Of a DNA stretch of 64,000 nt, positions 7,675 through 16,641 are shown in pieces. Position 1 is the stretch's first letter. Each line of letters opens with the position of its first letter. Origin of the DNA: Chryseolinea lacunae (GTDB lineage: Bacteria; Bacteroidota; Bacteroidia; Cytophagales; Cyclobacteriaceae); contig NZ_JAERRB010000005.1 in NCBI RefSeq assembly GCF_016735595.1, positions 186,001-250,000 on the forward strand. Reading direction: 5' to 3'. Made by a program: the position numbers and the translations under genes. Under the pieces are notes generated by a model. It had not been told where the DNA came from and did not search any database. It saw only the letters and a program-made list of their open reading frames with translations.

Positions 7675-8769
7675 TTACTTATAATACGTCACCTCTACAC
7701 GAAATTTCGGATCGATGGCGCCAAGGCGGTCGTAGGCCGATTTCGAAATGCGGATCACCAGTTTGTCGGTGAGGGCGGTGTCGGGAAGTTTGCCCATCAC
7801 GCGCACAAACACTTCGCGGTTGTTCATTTCGTTTTTCACTTTCAGGATGGTGCCCACGGGTGCAGTGCGATGGAGCGCGAGGTATTTTCGGTTGCCATCG
7901 GTGCCTTCGATCAGTTCGGCCAGACCGGTTTGCACGATCTCGTCGCTGTTCTTCACCGATTCTGATATCGTGATGCTCGGTGCAGGGGTTGTCTCCTTCT
8001 TGGGTGGTGCGACGACCACAGGCGTTACGGTCTTTATCTCCGTTTTCGCCTCCGGTTCCTTCTTGATTTCAGGTTCTTTTATGGGATCCTTTTTCACTTC
8101 GGCTACTGGCGGCTGTGTAACCTTTACCTCCGCTGTTCCGGTCGGAGCAGCAACTTGCAATTCCTGACCAATGCTGATTTCGTTTCCTTCCAGCTTGTTC
8201 CAGTCTTTCAACTGCTGCACGGTGATGCCATATTGCTTCGAGATGGAGAACATGGTTTCCTTGGCGGCCACCACGTGTGTTCCCTTGTGAGTCGGGGTAA
8301 CGGTTATCGTTGCCGTGGTGTGCGGCTGGGTTGGGGTGACTGGACGCGGAGTGGCCCCCTTTTTCACAACAATCTCCTGACCTATGGACAGGTTGTTGTC
8401 GGTAAGGTTATTCCACTGTTTTAGCTCGTCGACGGTGATGCCGTATTGGCGGGCGATAGAAAACATCGTTTCTTTCGCGGCCACCACGTGTGTGGTTCCG
8501 TCGGCCTTGCGGGGAGCGGTTGCTTTGGGTGTGTAGGGCACTTTGAGCACCTGGCCAATTTCCAGGCCTGCGTCGGCACCGGGGTTGGCCTGCACAATGG
8601 CGTCAACCGTGGCGCCATAGCGCTTGGATATGGCGTATAGGGTTTCTTTCTCGCCCACCTGGTGGAGGACGAAAATTTTCCCGTTGATGGTTTCTGTGCC
8701 TATGGAATCCTTCTGCTGTACGTGCGGATGAAAAAATGAGACACCCGCTAAAATCAGTTCGTTAATCAT
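7675..8769 (-). CDS. Triple-LysM protein with C-terminal RlpA-like domain
   Basis: The 364-residue protein has three LysM peptidoglycan-binding modules: about 37-77 (HQVGEKETLYAISKRYGATVD), 92-134 (HVVAAKETMFSIARQYGITVD) and 164-206 (HVVAAKETMFSISKQYGITVQ). Modules two and three are nearly identical, which suggests recent duplication. A Pro/Lys/Glu-rich linker follows, then about 85 residues resembling an RlpA-type double-psi beta-barrel (KYLALHRTAPVGTILKVKNEMNNREVFVRVMGKLPD). RlpA-like proteins act on or bind peptidoglycan. No clear cleavable signal is seen, although the first 20 residues are moderately hydrophobic. Its ATG overlaps the stop of the DUF4905-like gene by four bases, so the two are very likely one operon. 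Confidence 0.85.
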   Translation of the reverse strand: MINELILAGVSFFHPHVQQKDSIGTETINGKIFVLHQVGEKETLYAISKRYGATVDAIVQANPGADAGLEIGQVLKVPYTPKATAPRKADGTTHVVAAKETMFSIARQYGITVDELKQWNNLTDNNLSIGQEIVVKKGATPRPVTPTQPHTTATITVTPTHKGTHVVAAKETMFSISKQYGITVQQLKDWNKLEGNEISIGQELQVAAPTGTAEVKVTQPPVAEVKKDPIKEPEIKKEPEAKTEIKTVTPVVVAPPKKETTPAPSITISESVKNSDEIVQTGLAELIEGTDGNRKYLALHRTAPVGTILKVKNEMNNREVFVRVMGKLPDTALTDKLVIRISKSAYDRLGAIDPKFRVEVTYYK

Positions 8770-9578
8770 ACAATCTTGTAACTATCCAACTCTACTCTAT
8801 TCTTCACGAAAAATACGGAACCTGCGAGGAGGAAAAAAGTATCCAGACCGATTCCTTTCAGTGCTTCGTCTAATTTTTCTTTCAACACCACCTCACCTCC
8901 GTCGGATAGCACCAGCAAATGGTTCGCCAATTCTTTTTCACCGAGATAAAACGAGATAAAAATCAGAGAATCATGTTCCAGGTATTCCAACGCTACCACG
9001 GGCGATAAATTGAATGTAGTCTCCAAAAATGTTTTCACCGTGTGGAAGTAGGCATGGTCTGCGGGATATTGATGGGGCCGGTGGGCAACTTCCGTTTTCT
9101 CCGGTTCCGCAATGTCTGCTAAAGGTTTCACTTCCTGACCAGTCGCCACGGCCAGTACCACCTCGCGGACACCGTGTTTGGACGCCATGCCCCTGACCTG
9201 GCCATTGCCCACCGTGGTGAGTGCGAAGTCGTTGTGAAACCACATGATCTTTTTTTCGAAAAGATCGTAGGCCATAATGCCTTTGCGGTCGGGGTTGTTT
9301 GTTTCCAGATAGAGGGTGAAGATCACCGTGTGGTTTGTGACGGCAGCCAGGCTGATCCACCAGGGTTCGTCGAAGGTCAGGTTCTTCCAGAGCTGGCGGC
9401 CGGTGCGGGTTTCGAGGGCTGAAAACGAAACCTGCTGCACGTCGTGGCGGCGCACTTCCAGCACCATGATTTCGCTGTTTTCGGAAACGCTGGTGTTCCA
9501 GATCACGCCGTCAAAAACATGGGAAAAGTTAAATTCGATGCTGCGCCCCAACCGGTTTAAATCTTTAATTTTATGCAA
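8766..9578 (-). CDS. DUF4905-like protein
   Basis: This 270-residue protein has repeated beta-strand patterns (NSEIMVLEVRRHD, TGRQLWKNLTFDEPWWISL, HTVIFTLYLETNN, KGIMAYDLFEKKIMWFHNDFALT), as expected for a small propeller-like fold. I recognise it as resembling the Bacteroidota DUF4905 family, whose function is unknown. It lacks a signal peptide and is probably cytoplasmic. It is the first gene of a two-gene unit with the LysM protein (four-base overlap) and diverges from nfeD, sharing a short 61-base AT-rich intergenic region. Coupled translation with a peptidoglycan-binding protein hints at an envelope-related role, but this is inference. Confidence 0.7.
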   Translation of the reverse strand: MHKIKDLNRLGRSIEFNFSHVFDGVIWNTSVSENSEIMVLEVRRHDVQQVSFSALETRTGRQLWKNLTFDEPWWISLAAVTNHTVIFTLYLETNNPDRKGIMAYDLFEKKIMWFHNDFALTTVGNGQVRGMASKHGVREVVLAVATGQEVKPLADIAEPEKTEVAHRPHQYPADHAYFHTVKTFLETTFNLSPVVALEYLEHDSLIFISFYLGEKELANHLLVLSDGGEVVLKEKLDEALKGIGLDTFFLLAGSVFFVKNRVELDSYKIV

Positions 9579-9639
9579 ATTAAAACAGGAATTCCGAATT
9601 CACGGAATTTAAACCGGATGCCTGATCCACCCGCGCCCC

Positions 9640-11031
9640 ATGAACATCATGAAAAAAGTGACTACCCTCATCTTTTTTGTGTTGCCGCTGATTTCACTCC
9701 ACGCCCAACACACCACCCCGGCCAAACAGACCCGGGTGATGGTGATGGACATTAAAGACGAAATCGATCCACGCATGATGCGCTCCGTGTCGCTGGGGCT
9801 CGAACATGCCGAAACAACAGAAGCCGACATCATCATCATCGAAATGGATACCTATGGTGGTGTGCTCACAGACGCCAAAGACATTGTCGACAAAATACTG
9901 AACGTGAAGAAGCCCGTGTGGGTGTTCATCAACTCCGACGCCGCATCGGCCGGCGCCCTCATCTCCATTGCATGCGACAGCATCTACATGTCGCCCGGGG
10001 CCAGCATTGGTGCCGCCACGGTGGTGGATGGCAGCGGCCAAAAGGCGCCCGACAAATATCAATCGTATATGCGCTCCATCATGCGCTCTACCGCCGAAGT
10101 GAACAAACGCAATCCCACCATTGCCGAGGGCATGGTAGACGAACAAGTGGAACTTGAAGGCGTGAAGAAAGTAGGACAGATCATCACCTTCTCGACATCG
10201 GAGGCCATTCAGCATGGCTATTGCGAAGGACAAGTGACCTCCGTAGAACAAATTCTCGCCAGGAACGGAATCAAAAATTATACGATCGACAAATTTGAAT
10301 TGAGCACGGCCGACCGTATCGTGGCGTTCTTTCTCAATCCCTTCATCAGCGGTGTGCTCATTCTCATTGTGCTGGCCGGAATCTATTTCGAGATGCAGGC
10401 GCCGGGTGCAACCTTTCCCGGCATTGCCGCTGTGATCGCATTGGTGCTTTACCTGGTGCCCTACTACCTTAACGGCCTTGCCCAAAACTGGGAGATCATT
10501 GCCTTCTTTGTGGGCATCAGCCTCATTGCCGCGGAGATCTTTGTGATTCCGGGGTTTGGGGTGGCCGGCATTGCGGGCCTCGTGCTCACCATCGGTTCGC
10601 TGGTGCTGATCATGATCAACAACAAAGATTTCGATTTTGAATTTGTGCGCATGAACGACATCATCATTGCGCTGGCCGCCGCCACGGGCGGGCTACTGGG
10701 AGGCGTGGTGCTGTTCTTTGTGGGCGGCGCGCGACTGGCCAGCACACGCTTCTACAAACGCGTGGCTCTGACCGACACCCAGGACAGCAGCGAAGGCTAC
10801 AACACCAACTTCAACAAACAATCAATGCGCGGCAAAAGCGGCGTGGCCCACACGGTGCTTCGTCCCAGTGGTAAGGTGACCATCGATGGTCAACAGTATG
10901 ATGCCTTCACGCGGGGCGAATACATTGAACGCGGCACTACGGTGGAAGTGATTAGTGAAACCGGCTCCAGCCTACAGGTGAGACAAGCCCTCGAACTCCA
11001 AACTCAAACGCTCTCCGAACCCTTAACGTAA
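9640..11031 (+). CDS. NfeD-family membrane serine protease (ClpP-class)
   Basis: The 463-residue protein is a full-length NfeD. It has a signal peptide ending at HAQ, then a ClpP/SppA-like serine protease domain (about 30-225) with the nucleophile Ser103 in SDAASAGALISIACD and the following MSPGASIGAATVV motif. Four or five transmembrane segments follow (about 235-380), and a C-terminal OB-fold NfeD domain ends the protein (about 400-460: GKSGVAHTVLRPSGKVTIDGQQYDA in pieces). In related systems such proteases act with stomatin-like SPFH partners, cleaving their C-terminal tail; no SPFH gene is adjacent here. An ATG at 9649 is an equally good start. kdsB begins only six bases after it. Confidence 0.9.
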   Translation: MNIMKKVTTLIFFVLPLISLHAQHTTPAKQTRVMVMDIKDEIDPRMMRSVSLGLEHAETTEADIIIIEMDTYGGVLTDAKDIVDKILNVKKPVWVFINSDAASAGALISIACDSIYMSPGASIGAATVVDGSGQKAPDKYQSYMRSIMRSTAEVNKRNPTIAEGMVDEQVELEGVKKVGQIITFSTSEAIQHGYCEGQVTSVEQILARNGIKNYTIDKFELSTADRIVAFFLNPFISGVLILIVLAGIYFEMQAPGATFPGIAAVIALVLYLVPYYLNGLAQNWEIIAFFVGISLIAAEIFVIPGFGVAGIAGLVLTIGSLVLIMINNKDFDFEFVRMNDIIIALAAATGGLLGGVVLFFVGGARLASTRFYKRVALTDTQDSSEGYNTNFNKQSMRGKSGVAHTVLRPSGKVTIDGQQYDAFTRGEYIERGTTVEVISETGSSLQVRQALELQTQTLSEPLT

Positions 11032-11037
11032 TTTCAG

Positions 11038-11778
11038 ATGAAGATTATCGGACTGATCCCCGCACGCTATGCGTCGTCGCGATTTCATGCAAAGCCCCTT
11101 GTATCCATTTCTGGCAAATCCATGATCCAGCGCGTGTGTGAACAAGCCCAGCGCGCCACGTCACTTTCGAAAGTGGTGGTGGCCACCGACCATGAAGACA
11201 TCTATAACCATGTGAAATCCTTTGGCGGCCACGCCTGCATGACGCGCGAAGACCACGCCAGCGGCACCGACCGTTGCTATGAAGCCCTGGCCGCACAAGG
11301 CGAAAGCTTTGACTACGTGATCAACATCCAGGGCGACGAACCTTTTATTGAGCCCGACCAGATAGACCTGCTCGCCGCCACGCTCGACGGCAAAACAGAA
11401 ATCGCCACACTCATCAAAATTGTGGACGACCCCGAGCAGTTGTTTAACCCCAGCGAAGTGAAGGTGGTGCTCAACACTTCGCGTGAAGCGCTTTATTTCA
11501 GCCGCGAGCCCATCCCCCACATCCGGAACATCGGCCGCGAAAACTGGATAGGCAAACATACCTTCTACAAACACGTGGGCATGTATGCCTATCGCGCCGA
11601 CGTGCTGCACAAGCTCACACAGCTTCCTGTATCCTCGCTCGAAAAAGCAGAATCGCTGGAGCAGTTGCGCTGGCTTGAAAACGGTTTCAAAATCAAAGTG
11701 GTGGAAACGACAAAAGAAACGTTTGGCATCGACACGCCCGACGACCTGGTGAAGGCAGAAGAATTTTTGAGAAGCTAA
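11038..11778 (+). CDS. kdsB: 3-deoxy-manno-octulosonate cytidylyltransferase
   Basis: KdsB activates KDO with CTP to CMP-KDO for lipid A core synthesis in the cytoplasm. The 246-residue length and motifs agree with the family: the N-terminal nucleotide-binding loop GLIPARYASSRFHAKPL, VVVATDHEDIYNHV, the MTREDHASGTDRCYEA region, VINIQGDEPFI (metal-binding Asp), and the C-terminal KAESLEQLRWLENGFKI and TFGIDTPDDL. It lies six bases after nfeD and probably shares its transcript. The presence of KDO activation supports a Gram-negative lipopolysaccharide-bearing host. Confidence 0.96.
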   Translation: MKIIGLIPARYASSRFHAKPLVSISGKSMIQRVCEQAQRATSLSKVVVATDHEDIYNHVKSFGGHACMTREDHASGTDRCYEALAAQGESFDYVINIQGDEPFIEPDQIDLLAATLDGKTEIATLIKIVDDPEQLFNPSEVKVVLNTSREALYFSREPIPHIRNIGRENWIGKHTFYKHVGMYAYRADVLHKLTQLPVSSLEKAESLEQLRWLENGFKIKVVETTKETFGIDTPDDLVKAEEFLRS

Positions 11779-11812
11779 GTCTAGGGACTTTTACGCCGGG
11801 AAACGTGTCAGG

Positions 11813-12811
11813 CTATTGCTTGACCAGTTTCAATTTTTCTATGCTGAATTTTTCAACGGCGGCATAAACACCTTCAAAGTCTTTGCATTTTTTGGCGAAC
11901 CCGATGGGATGAACGCCCGCGTTGGGAATGGGCACAGCCGCTTTCATGTCTTCGGGTGTTCCCAACTTCTTGTGCATGTCCAGTATAGCGCTCACTTTCA
12001 CGGTGGGGTCTTGCTCTTTTTCGTTTTTGTAATAATAAACAGAAAGCGACGGTTGTTTCACGCGTGCAAAAAGCTCGTCGGTCATGGTCTCCTCAATGAG
12101 TTCCTGCAGTTGGGTGGTGGCTTCGAGACGGTATTTGTTATACCAATATTCCGGAAAGTCGTTTGGCTTATCGCTCACCACATAGTCTCCGCCCTGCACT
12201 ACGCGCGCGATCTGCAATCCCCAGGGGTTGTTGAGCAGAAATGCCGCGCCATTGTTGATGGCCACGTTGGGCGAAAGGTTGATGAGGGCATAGACGTCGT
12301 TGGGATATTCGGCGGCGAGCTTCAGGGCCAGGGTGCCCCCGGTTGACGTGCTCATGAGAATGACTTTGTCGCCCAGTTGTTTGCCGATGGCCAAGGCTTC
12401 TTTCGCACTTTCCCACACACGATCAACCGTGAAATTCAACAGGGCTTCCGTTGTATCGATGCCGTGGTCTGACAGTCGGGGAATGTAGAGGTTGCAGGCA
12501 AACGCTTTTGCGAAACGGTGGTGAATGGATTCGCCCTCCATGGGACTGGCCGAAAAGCCGTGCAGGTACACCAGCACATACTCGGTGCGTTGGGGCACGC
12601 TGTCGCGCCATTCGATGCGGCCTTCGTTGTCGGGCTTCAGTTTGTGTTTGGCGTCGTTGTTCTTCACAAAATCGACCAGCGCGGCGGGTTCGGCGGGAAC
12701 CACAGGCATGGTCAGGGTCAGTTTAGGCTGGGCCGGCTCCGGACCGAGAAAGTAGACGCCCACGACCAGCAGAATGGGAAAGCTGATCTTCAAAAAACGT
12801 TTGGAGGCCAT
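11813..12811 (-). CDS. Membrane-anchored alpha/beta hydrolase
   Basis: Starting at ATG 12811 gives 332 residues with one N-terminal hydrophobic anchor (ISFPILLVVGVYFLG); an upstream in-frame ATG at 12865 adds 18 residues before the signal and is less likely. The alpha/beta-hydrolase core shows VLVYLHGFSASPMEGE (oxyanion region) and ILMSTSTGGTLALKLA, a variant nucleophile elbow in which Ser replaces the first Gly (S-T-S-T-G-G). A late Asp and His (NAGVHPIGFAKK) would complete the triad. Bacteroidota carry such serine aminopeptidase-like esterases; the substrate is unknown. It converges with kdsB and is transcribed alone. Confidence 0.8.
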   Translation of the reverse strand: MASKRFLKISFPILLVVGVYFLGPEPAQPKLTLTMPVVPAEPAALVDFVKNNDAKHKLKPDNEGRIEWRDSVPQRTEYVLVYLHGFSASPMEGESIHHRFAKAFACNLYIPRLSDHGIDTTEALLNFTVDRVWESAKEALAIGKQLGDKVILMSTSTGGTLALKLAAEYPNDVYALINLSPNVAINNGAAFLLNNPWGLQIARVVQGGDYVVSDKPNDFPEYWYNKYRLEATTQLQELIEETMTDELFARVKQPSLSVYYYKNEKEQDPTVKVSAILDMHKKLGTPEDMKAAVPIPNAGVHPIGFAKKCKDFEGVYAAVEKFSIEKLKLVKQ

Positions 12812-12975
12812 GATGTTTCGGGTTAATGCTAAGGGAAAGATAGGGAAACCACTTTCCAATCCCAATGGCGCAGAAAGGCTTCATGATTATATAACCTACC
12901 GTGTAGGGCAAAATAAAACAAAGCAGACTGCGTTTATGGATTTGGCGCCGGTCTGGCATCCTATTTGAAACGTCT

Positions 12976-13185
12976 ATGATTGTTATGAAATCGCAAAGAA
13001 CATTCCTTTTCACTATTTTGGCAGTAGCCATCATTTTGCTGGCGGGCTATGTGTATCGCCGGATCGAGCCGTCTTCTTCTCAAAACAAAGCCGTTCACAA
13101 AGAAAACCAACTTCGTCTTCCGCTCCGGAAGGTCCAACGTGCTGTGGCTTTCGTCCAGCCAAAACCTGCCTGCCGCCTGCGCTAA
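12976..13185 (+). CDS. Small single-span membrane protein, hypothetical
   Basis: This 69-residue ORF begins MIVMKSQRTF and has one strong transmembrane helix (about 9-27, LFTILAVAIILLAGYVY) followed by a basic C-terminal tail rich in Arg, Lys and Pro. ATG codons at 12976 and 12985 are both possible. It fills most of the gap between the divergent hydrolase and the APC permease and reads the same way as the permease, ending 80 bases before it. The C-terminal 25 residues are less protein-like than the helix, so the ORF might be fortuitous. No family is recognised. Confidence 0.4.
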   Translation: MIVMKSQRTFLFTILAVAIILLAGYVYRRIEPSSSQNKAVHKENQLRLPLRKVQRAVAFVQPKPACRLR

Positions 13186-13265
13186 CACTGCGGCTCGTTT
13201 GTCGCATCCTGTTTTTGATCTATATTGATGGCGCCCTTTCGGGGTTTGCTTAACTGCCGCCGTCT

Positions 13266-14600
13266 ATGACAAAGATTACCGGGAATGAACCTGCACGCCA
13301 CGAATTGAAAAAAGTGCTCGGCGTTGGCTTTGGTGTAGCCGTGATGATTGGTGGCACCATCGGTGCTGGCATCCTTCGCACCCCGGGCACCATCGCCCTC
13401 CTGCTCGACAACTATTGGCTCATTGTGCTTTGCTGGCTTTTTGGTGGCGCGTATGTGCTGCTGGGGGTCAGTTCCTTTTCTGAGATGTCTACCATCATGC
13501 CCAAGGCCGGTGGTCCCTACAACTATGCCATGCGTGCGTTCGGAACGTATGCCGGGTTCCTGATTGGCTGGCTCGACTTCCTCATCAACGCCATAGCCCC
13601 TGCTTATTTTTGTATTGTCATCAGCGAATACCTGTCGCTGTTGTTTCCGGTCATGGCCGGCTATGAATCGCTGGTGGCCGTGAGTTTCCTTTTTGTGTTC
13701 ACCTTGTTTCACCTCGGTGGTGTGCAGCGCGGCAGCATCGCGCAGCAAATCATGAGTCTCGCCAAAGTGCTTTTTTTTGTGGTGCTGATCGGTGCGTGTT
13801 TCCTGGTGAAGGTCGAACATAGTGCACTTAGCCAACCGTTGCCTCCGCTGAAGGGTGGTGTCATCATTGCCATTCTCAAGTCGATGCAGCTGATCGTGGG
13901 CGCATACGACGGCTGGTGGTCGGGATGTTTTTTTGCCGAAGAAGATAAAGATCCAGGAAAAAATATTCCCCGTTCGCTTTTCACCGGCGCCATCACGGTC
14001 ATTCTCATCTATGTGATTTTCAACATCGCGTTATTTTATGTGTTGCCCATCGGCTCCATCTCCACCTCAACGCTGCCCGCATCTGACGCTGCAAAAGTTG
14101 TGTTCGGATCTTCGGGTGCCACGTTTGTGGTGGTGCTGGCTGTGGCATCGCTTGTGAGCACGCTCAATGCGTATATGATGATTCCGCCCCGCATCCTGTT
14201 TGGATTGAGCCGCGACAAGTTTTTTGTGAATCAGGGAACGTTCGTGAATAAAGGAGGCACGCCGGTGGTCACGTTGCTTTGTTCGTCGGCGCTCGCGTTT
14301 GTGCTCATTCTGCTGGGTTCGTTTGAAGCGTTATTTTCGTTAAGTGCTTTCATTTCCCTCATCGTGCTGGGCTTCAGCTTTGCAGCGCTCGTGAAGCTGA
14401 GAATTTCGGAACCCAACCTGCACCGCCCCTATCGGGCACGCGGCTATCCCTACACGTCCATCGTTGTCTTGCTGGTTACGCTGGCGTTGTTTGTCGGCTT
14501 TGCCATCAGCGATCCGTTCAACCTCATACTCATTGTCATCATCACAGGGTTGACATATCCAGCCTACTGGCTCTTTGTGAAGCGTCGCGTAAATTCCTGA
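13266..14600 (+). CDS. APC-superfamily amino acid permease
   Basis: The 444-residue protein has about 12 hydrophobic spans. The first shows the APC hallmark GFGVAVMIGGTIGAGILRTPGTIA, the glycine-rich unwound helix that binds the amino-acid carboxylate; the next, WLFGGAYVLLGVSSFSEMSTIMPKAGGPYNYAMRAFG, is also characteristic. It belongs to the proton-coupled amino-acid transporter group (APA/LAT-like); the substrate cannot be deduced. No metabolic gene is next to it. It converges with the GH43-like gene, with 22 bases between stops and no clear terminator. Confidence 0.9.
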   Translation: MTKITGNEPARHELKKVLGVGFGVAVMIGGTIGAGILRTPGTIALLLDNYWLIVLCWLFGGAYVLLGVSSFSEMSTIMPKAGGPYNYAMRAFGTYAGFLIGWLDFLINAIAPAYFCIVISEYLSLLFPVMAGYESLVAVSFLFVFTLFHLGGVQRGSIAQQIMSLAKVLFFVVLIGACFLVKVEHSALSQPLPPLKGGVIIAILKSMQLIVGAYDGWWSGCFFAEEDKDPGKNIPRSLFTGAITVILIYVIFNIALFYVLPIGSISTSTLPASDAAKVVFGSSGATFVVVLAVASLVSTLNAYMMIPPRILFGLSRDKFFVNQGTFVNKGGTPVVTLLCSSALAFVLILLGSFEALFSLSAFISLIVLGFSFAALVKLRISEPNLHRPYRARGYPYTSIVVLLVTLALFVGFAISDPFNLILIVIITGLTYPAYWLFVKRRVNS

Positions 14601-14622
14601 GTCGCCTTTTCTTTTATTGTTC

Positions 14623-16395
14623 TCACGGCACAAAAACCGTTTCGCTTTTTTGCGACACGCCATTCTCGTTGAAAGCTTCTATTGCAAAATAGTATGACAC
14701 GCCCTTCGACAAGGCGCGGATCTCTTTCACAGAAGGTTCGTCTCCAAAAATCTGATAGGTCTGATAGAGCTTTTCACGGCCAATGCCCCACAAAATATTA
14801 TAGCCAACAGCACCCGGCACTTTCTGCCAACGCACAAAAGCATTGCGTGGATCTGCGTCCCGCACGGCGGTGAATTGTGCCGGTGTCTTCGGCGGTTTTC
14901 CAAACCCGTTGCCAAAGATGCGCAAGTCGCTAACGGCGAGATTAGGCGACGCCACGTAGCCATGTTCGTATTTTATGTAGCGTGCGCGAACGGGCATCGT
15001 CAAGGGCACGTAGGCGTTGGGGCGGTCGCGTTTCTTTTCGCGCGACAGGTCGGCGACGAGGTCCCATTGTTTGCCGTCGCGCGAGGCATAAAGTTTGAAT
15101 TGTGTATAGACTCGGGCCGAATCGTTATCAAAAATATCAGACTTGTAGTCCGTGTAGTTCACTTGGATGGCTTTCACGCTTTGTTCTTTTCCCAAATCGA
15201 CGGTGATCCATTCGCCGGGTTTGTTTTGTTTCGCCACCCAGAATGTTCGCGGGTTTTCGTCGGTGAGGTTGGCTGTAGCAAAGGTGTCGCGCACCGAAGA
15301 CGCTGTGGCGGGTTTGCGATAGGAAAGCAACATCCAGCCGAGAAAGAGATCGTCTTTGTTGTTCCATTTTTTGTCGGGCAGTGCGTGGGGCAGATCGCCA
15401 AAGCGTGTGTTGGAAAACATCTGTCCGTCGGCGTCGAAGCCCGCGGGGAACATGGCGATGCGGCGTTCGAAATTCCAGTTCACGGCAATCCAGGGTGTGC
15501 CGGTGTTCCAATAGTTTCCATGCTTGTCCTGAAACGTGTTGCCATGCCCCGCGCCGGTCACAAACCCACCGGGCTTGTACGACACCGGATTGTAGGGTGC
15601 ATACGTGAAAGGTCCCAACGGACTGTCGCCCACATAGGTGCCGTTGGCGTACACATTATACTCTGTGCCTGGCGCGCCATACTGAAGATAATACTTGCCG
15701 TTGTGCTTCGTCATCCAGGCACCCTCCATGAATGGCTTGATGTTGCTGCGATGGTCGCGGCCGAAGCGTTCCCAACCGTGTTCTTCAGGATGCAGATAGA
15801 GCATAGGTTTGTAGTCGCCTTTGTAGCGCAAGCGCGCGTGTTTTTCGAGTTCGCTTCCATACATCGGGTAAACATTTGACGAGCCCCAATACATGAACCA
15901 GCGATTTAACTCTTCGTCGTAGAACAACGCAGGGTCCCAGGGGCCAACTTCCTTTGGCAAGGCCGGTAGCCAGCGGTTGTAAAACTTCAGCTTTCCTTTC
16001 TCGGGCTCGAGCGAATAGAAAATGGGGCGTTGCTCAAAGGTGGATTGAAAAAGGTAGAGCGTGTCTTTCACCGACATGGCGGCCGGGGCACACATGTCCT
16101 CCATAGGCCACTTGTCGGGCACGATATAGTGCCACTGCAAAAGGTCGTAGGAGTGCCAATAGCCACCCGAGATGGTAACGAACAAAAAATACGTGCCCTT
16201 GTGGTTCACGATGACAGGGTCGGCGCCGGAACGATACGAGATGCTGTCGTTCAGTTGTTCGTAGTTATATTTATAATCAATGTCGATGGGATTGCAGTAG
16301 GTTTTTTGCGCCTCCACCGGGCATCCCGCCACCGACGCGATTAATCCCAACATAATACTCCGGACAAGACTGACTTTCGTTACCTTCATGGGCAT
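14623..16395 (-). CDS. GH43-like lipoprotein with discoidin (F5/8C) and fibronectin III modules
   Basis: The 590-residue protein starts with a lipoprotein-type signal (VRSIMLGLIASVAGC-P), so it may be outer-membrane anchored. Residues about 35-350 look like a five-bladed GH43/GH62-type propeller with candidate catalytic carboxylates in SGADPVIV, GPWDPALFY and MEGAWMTKHNGKYYLQY. Residues about 360-495 form an F5/8C carbohydrate-binding domain (PATASSVRDTFATANLTDENPRTFW). The last 90 residues are a fibronectin III module (PPKTPAQFTAVRDADPRNAFVRW). GH43 enzymes act on arabinose- or xylose-containing polymers. It stands alone, eight kb from the PUL. Start choice between 16395 and 16389 is open. 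Confidence 0.85.
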   Translation of the reverse strand: MPMKVTKVSLVRSIMLGLIASVAGCPVEAQKTYCNPIDIDYKYNYEQLNDSISYRSGADPVIVNHKGTYFLFVTISGGYWHSYDLLQWHYIVPDKWPMEDMCAPAAMSVKDTLYLFQSTFEQRPIFYSLEPEKGKLKFYNRWLPALPKEVGPWDPALFYDEELNRWFMYWGSSNVYPMYGSELEKHARLRYKGDYKPMLYLHPEEHGWERFGRDHRSNIKPFMEGAWMTKHNGKYYLQYGAPGTEYNVYANGTYVGDSPLGPFTYAPYNPVSYKPGGFVTGAGHGNTFQDKHGNYWNTGTPWIAVNWNFERRIAMFPAGFDADGQMFSNTRFGDLPHALPDKKWNNKDDLFLGWMLLSYRKPATASSVRDTFATANLTDENPRTFWVAKQNKPGEWITVDLGKEQSVKAIQVNYTDYKSDIFDNDSARVYTQFKLYASRDGKQWDLVADLSREKKRDRPNAYVPLTMPVRARYIKYEHGYVASPNLAVSDLRIFGNGFGKPPKTPAQFTAVRDADPRNAFVRWQKVPGAVGYNILWGIGREKLYQTYQIFGDEPSVKEIRALSKGVSYYFAIEAFNENGVSQKSETVFVP

Positions 16396-16641
16396 GTAGT
16401 TTCGGTAGAGTGAAGTTAAAACATTTGCCGGATGACCTCGCTGCCGCCGTTGGCTTTGGATGCCAGCTGTGCCCGGAAGATCCCTCTACGTCATATGGCC
16501 GGACATGCCGCTGCACAGATCCGAACACTTTTTAATAGTCTACCCTGAAAATTTCCCTGGAATGCATCTTTTTACAAAATGCATGGTCTTTGTAACGTTG
16601 TTGAAATTCAGTCACCCGATCCTTGCTAACCCCTTTGCCCT

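Noticed and set aside
16560-16605. Two ATGCAT-containing repeats (AATGCAT and AAATGCAT) before the ABC permease gene
   Set aside because: The shared sequence is a 6-base self-palindrome and could easily occur by chance; no further symmetry extends it.
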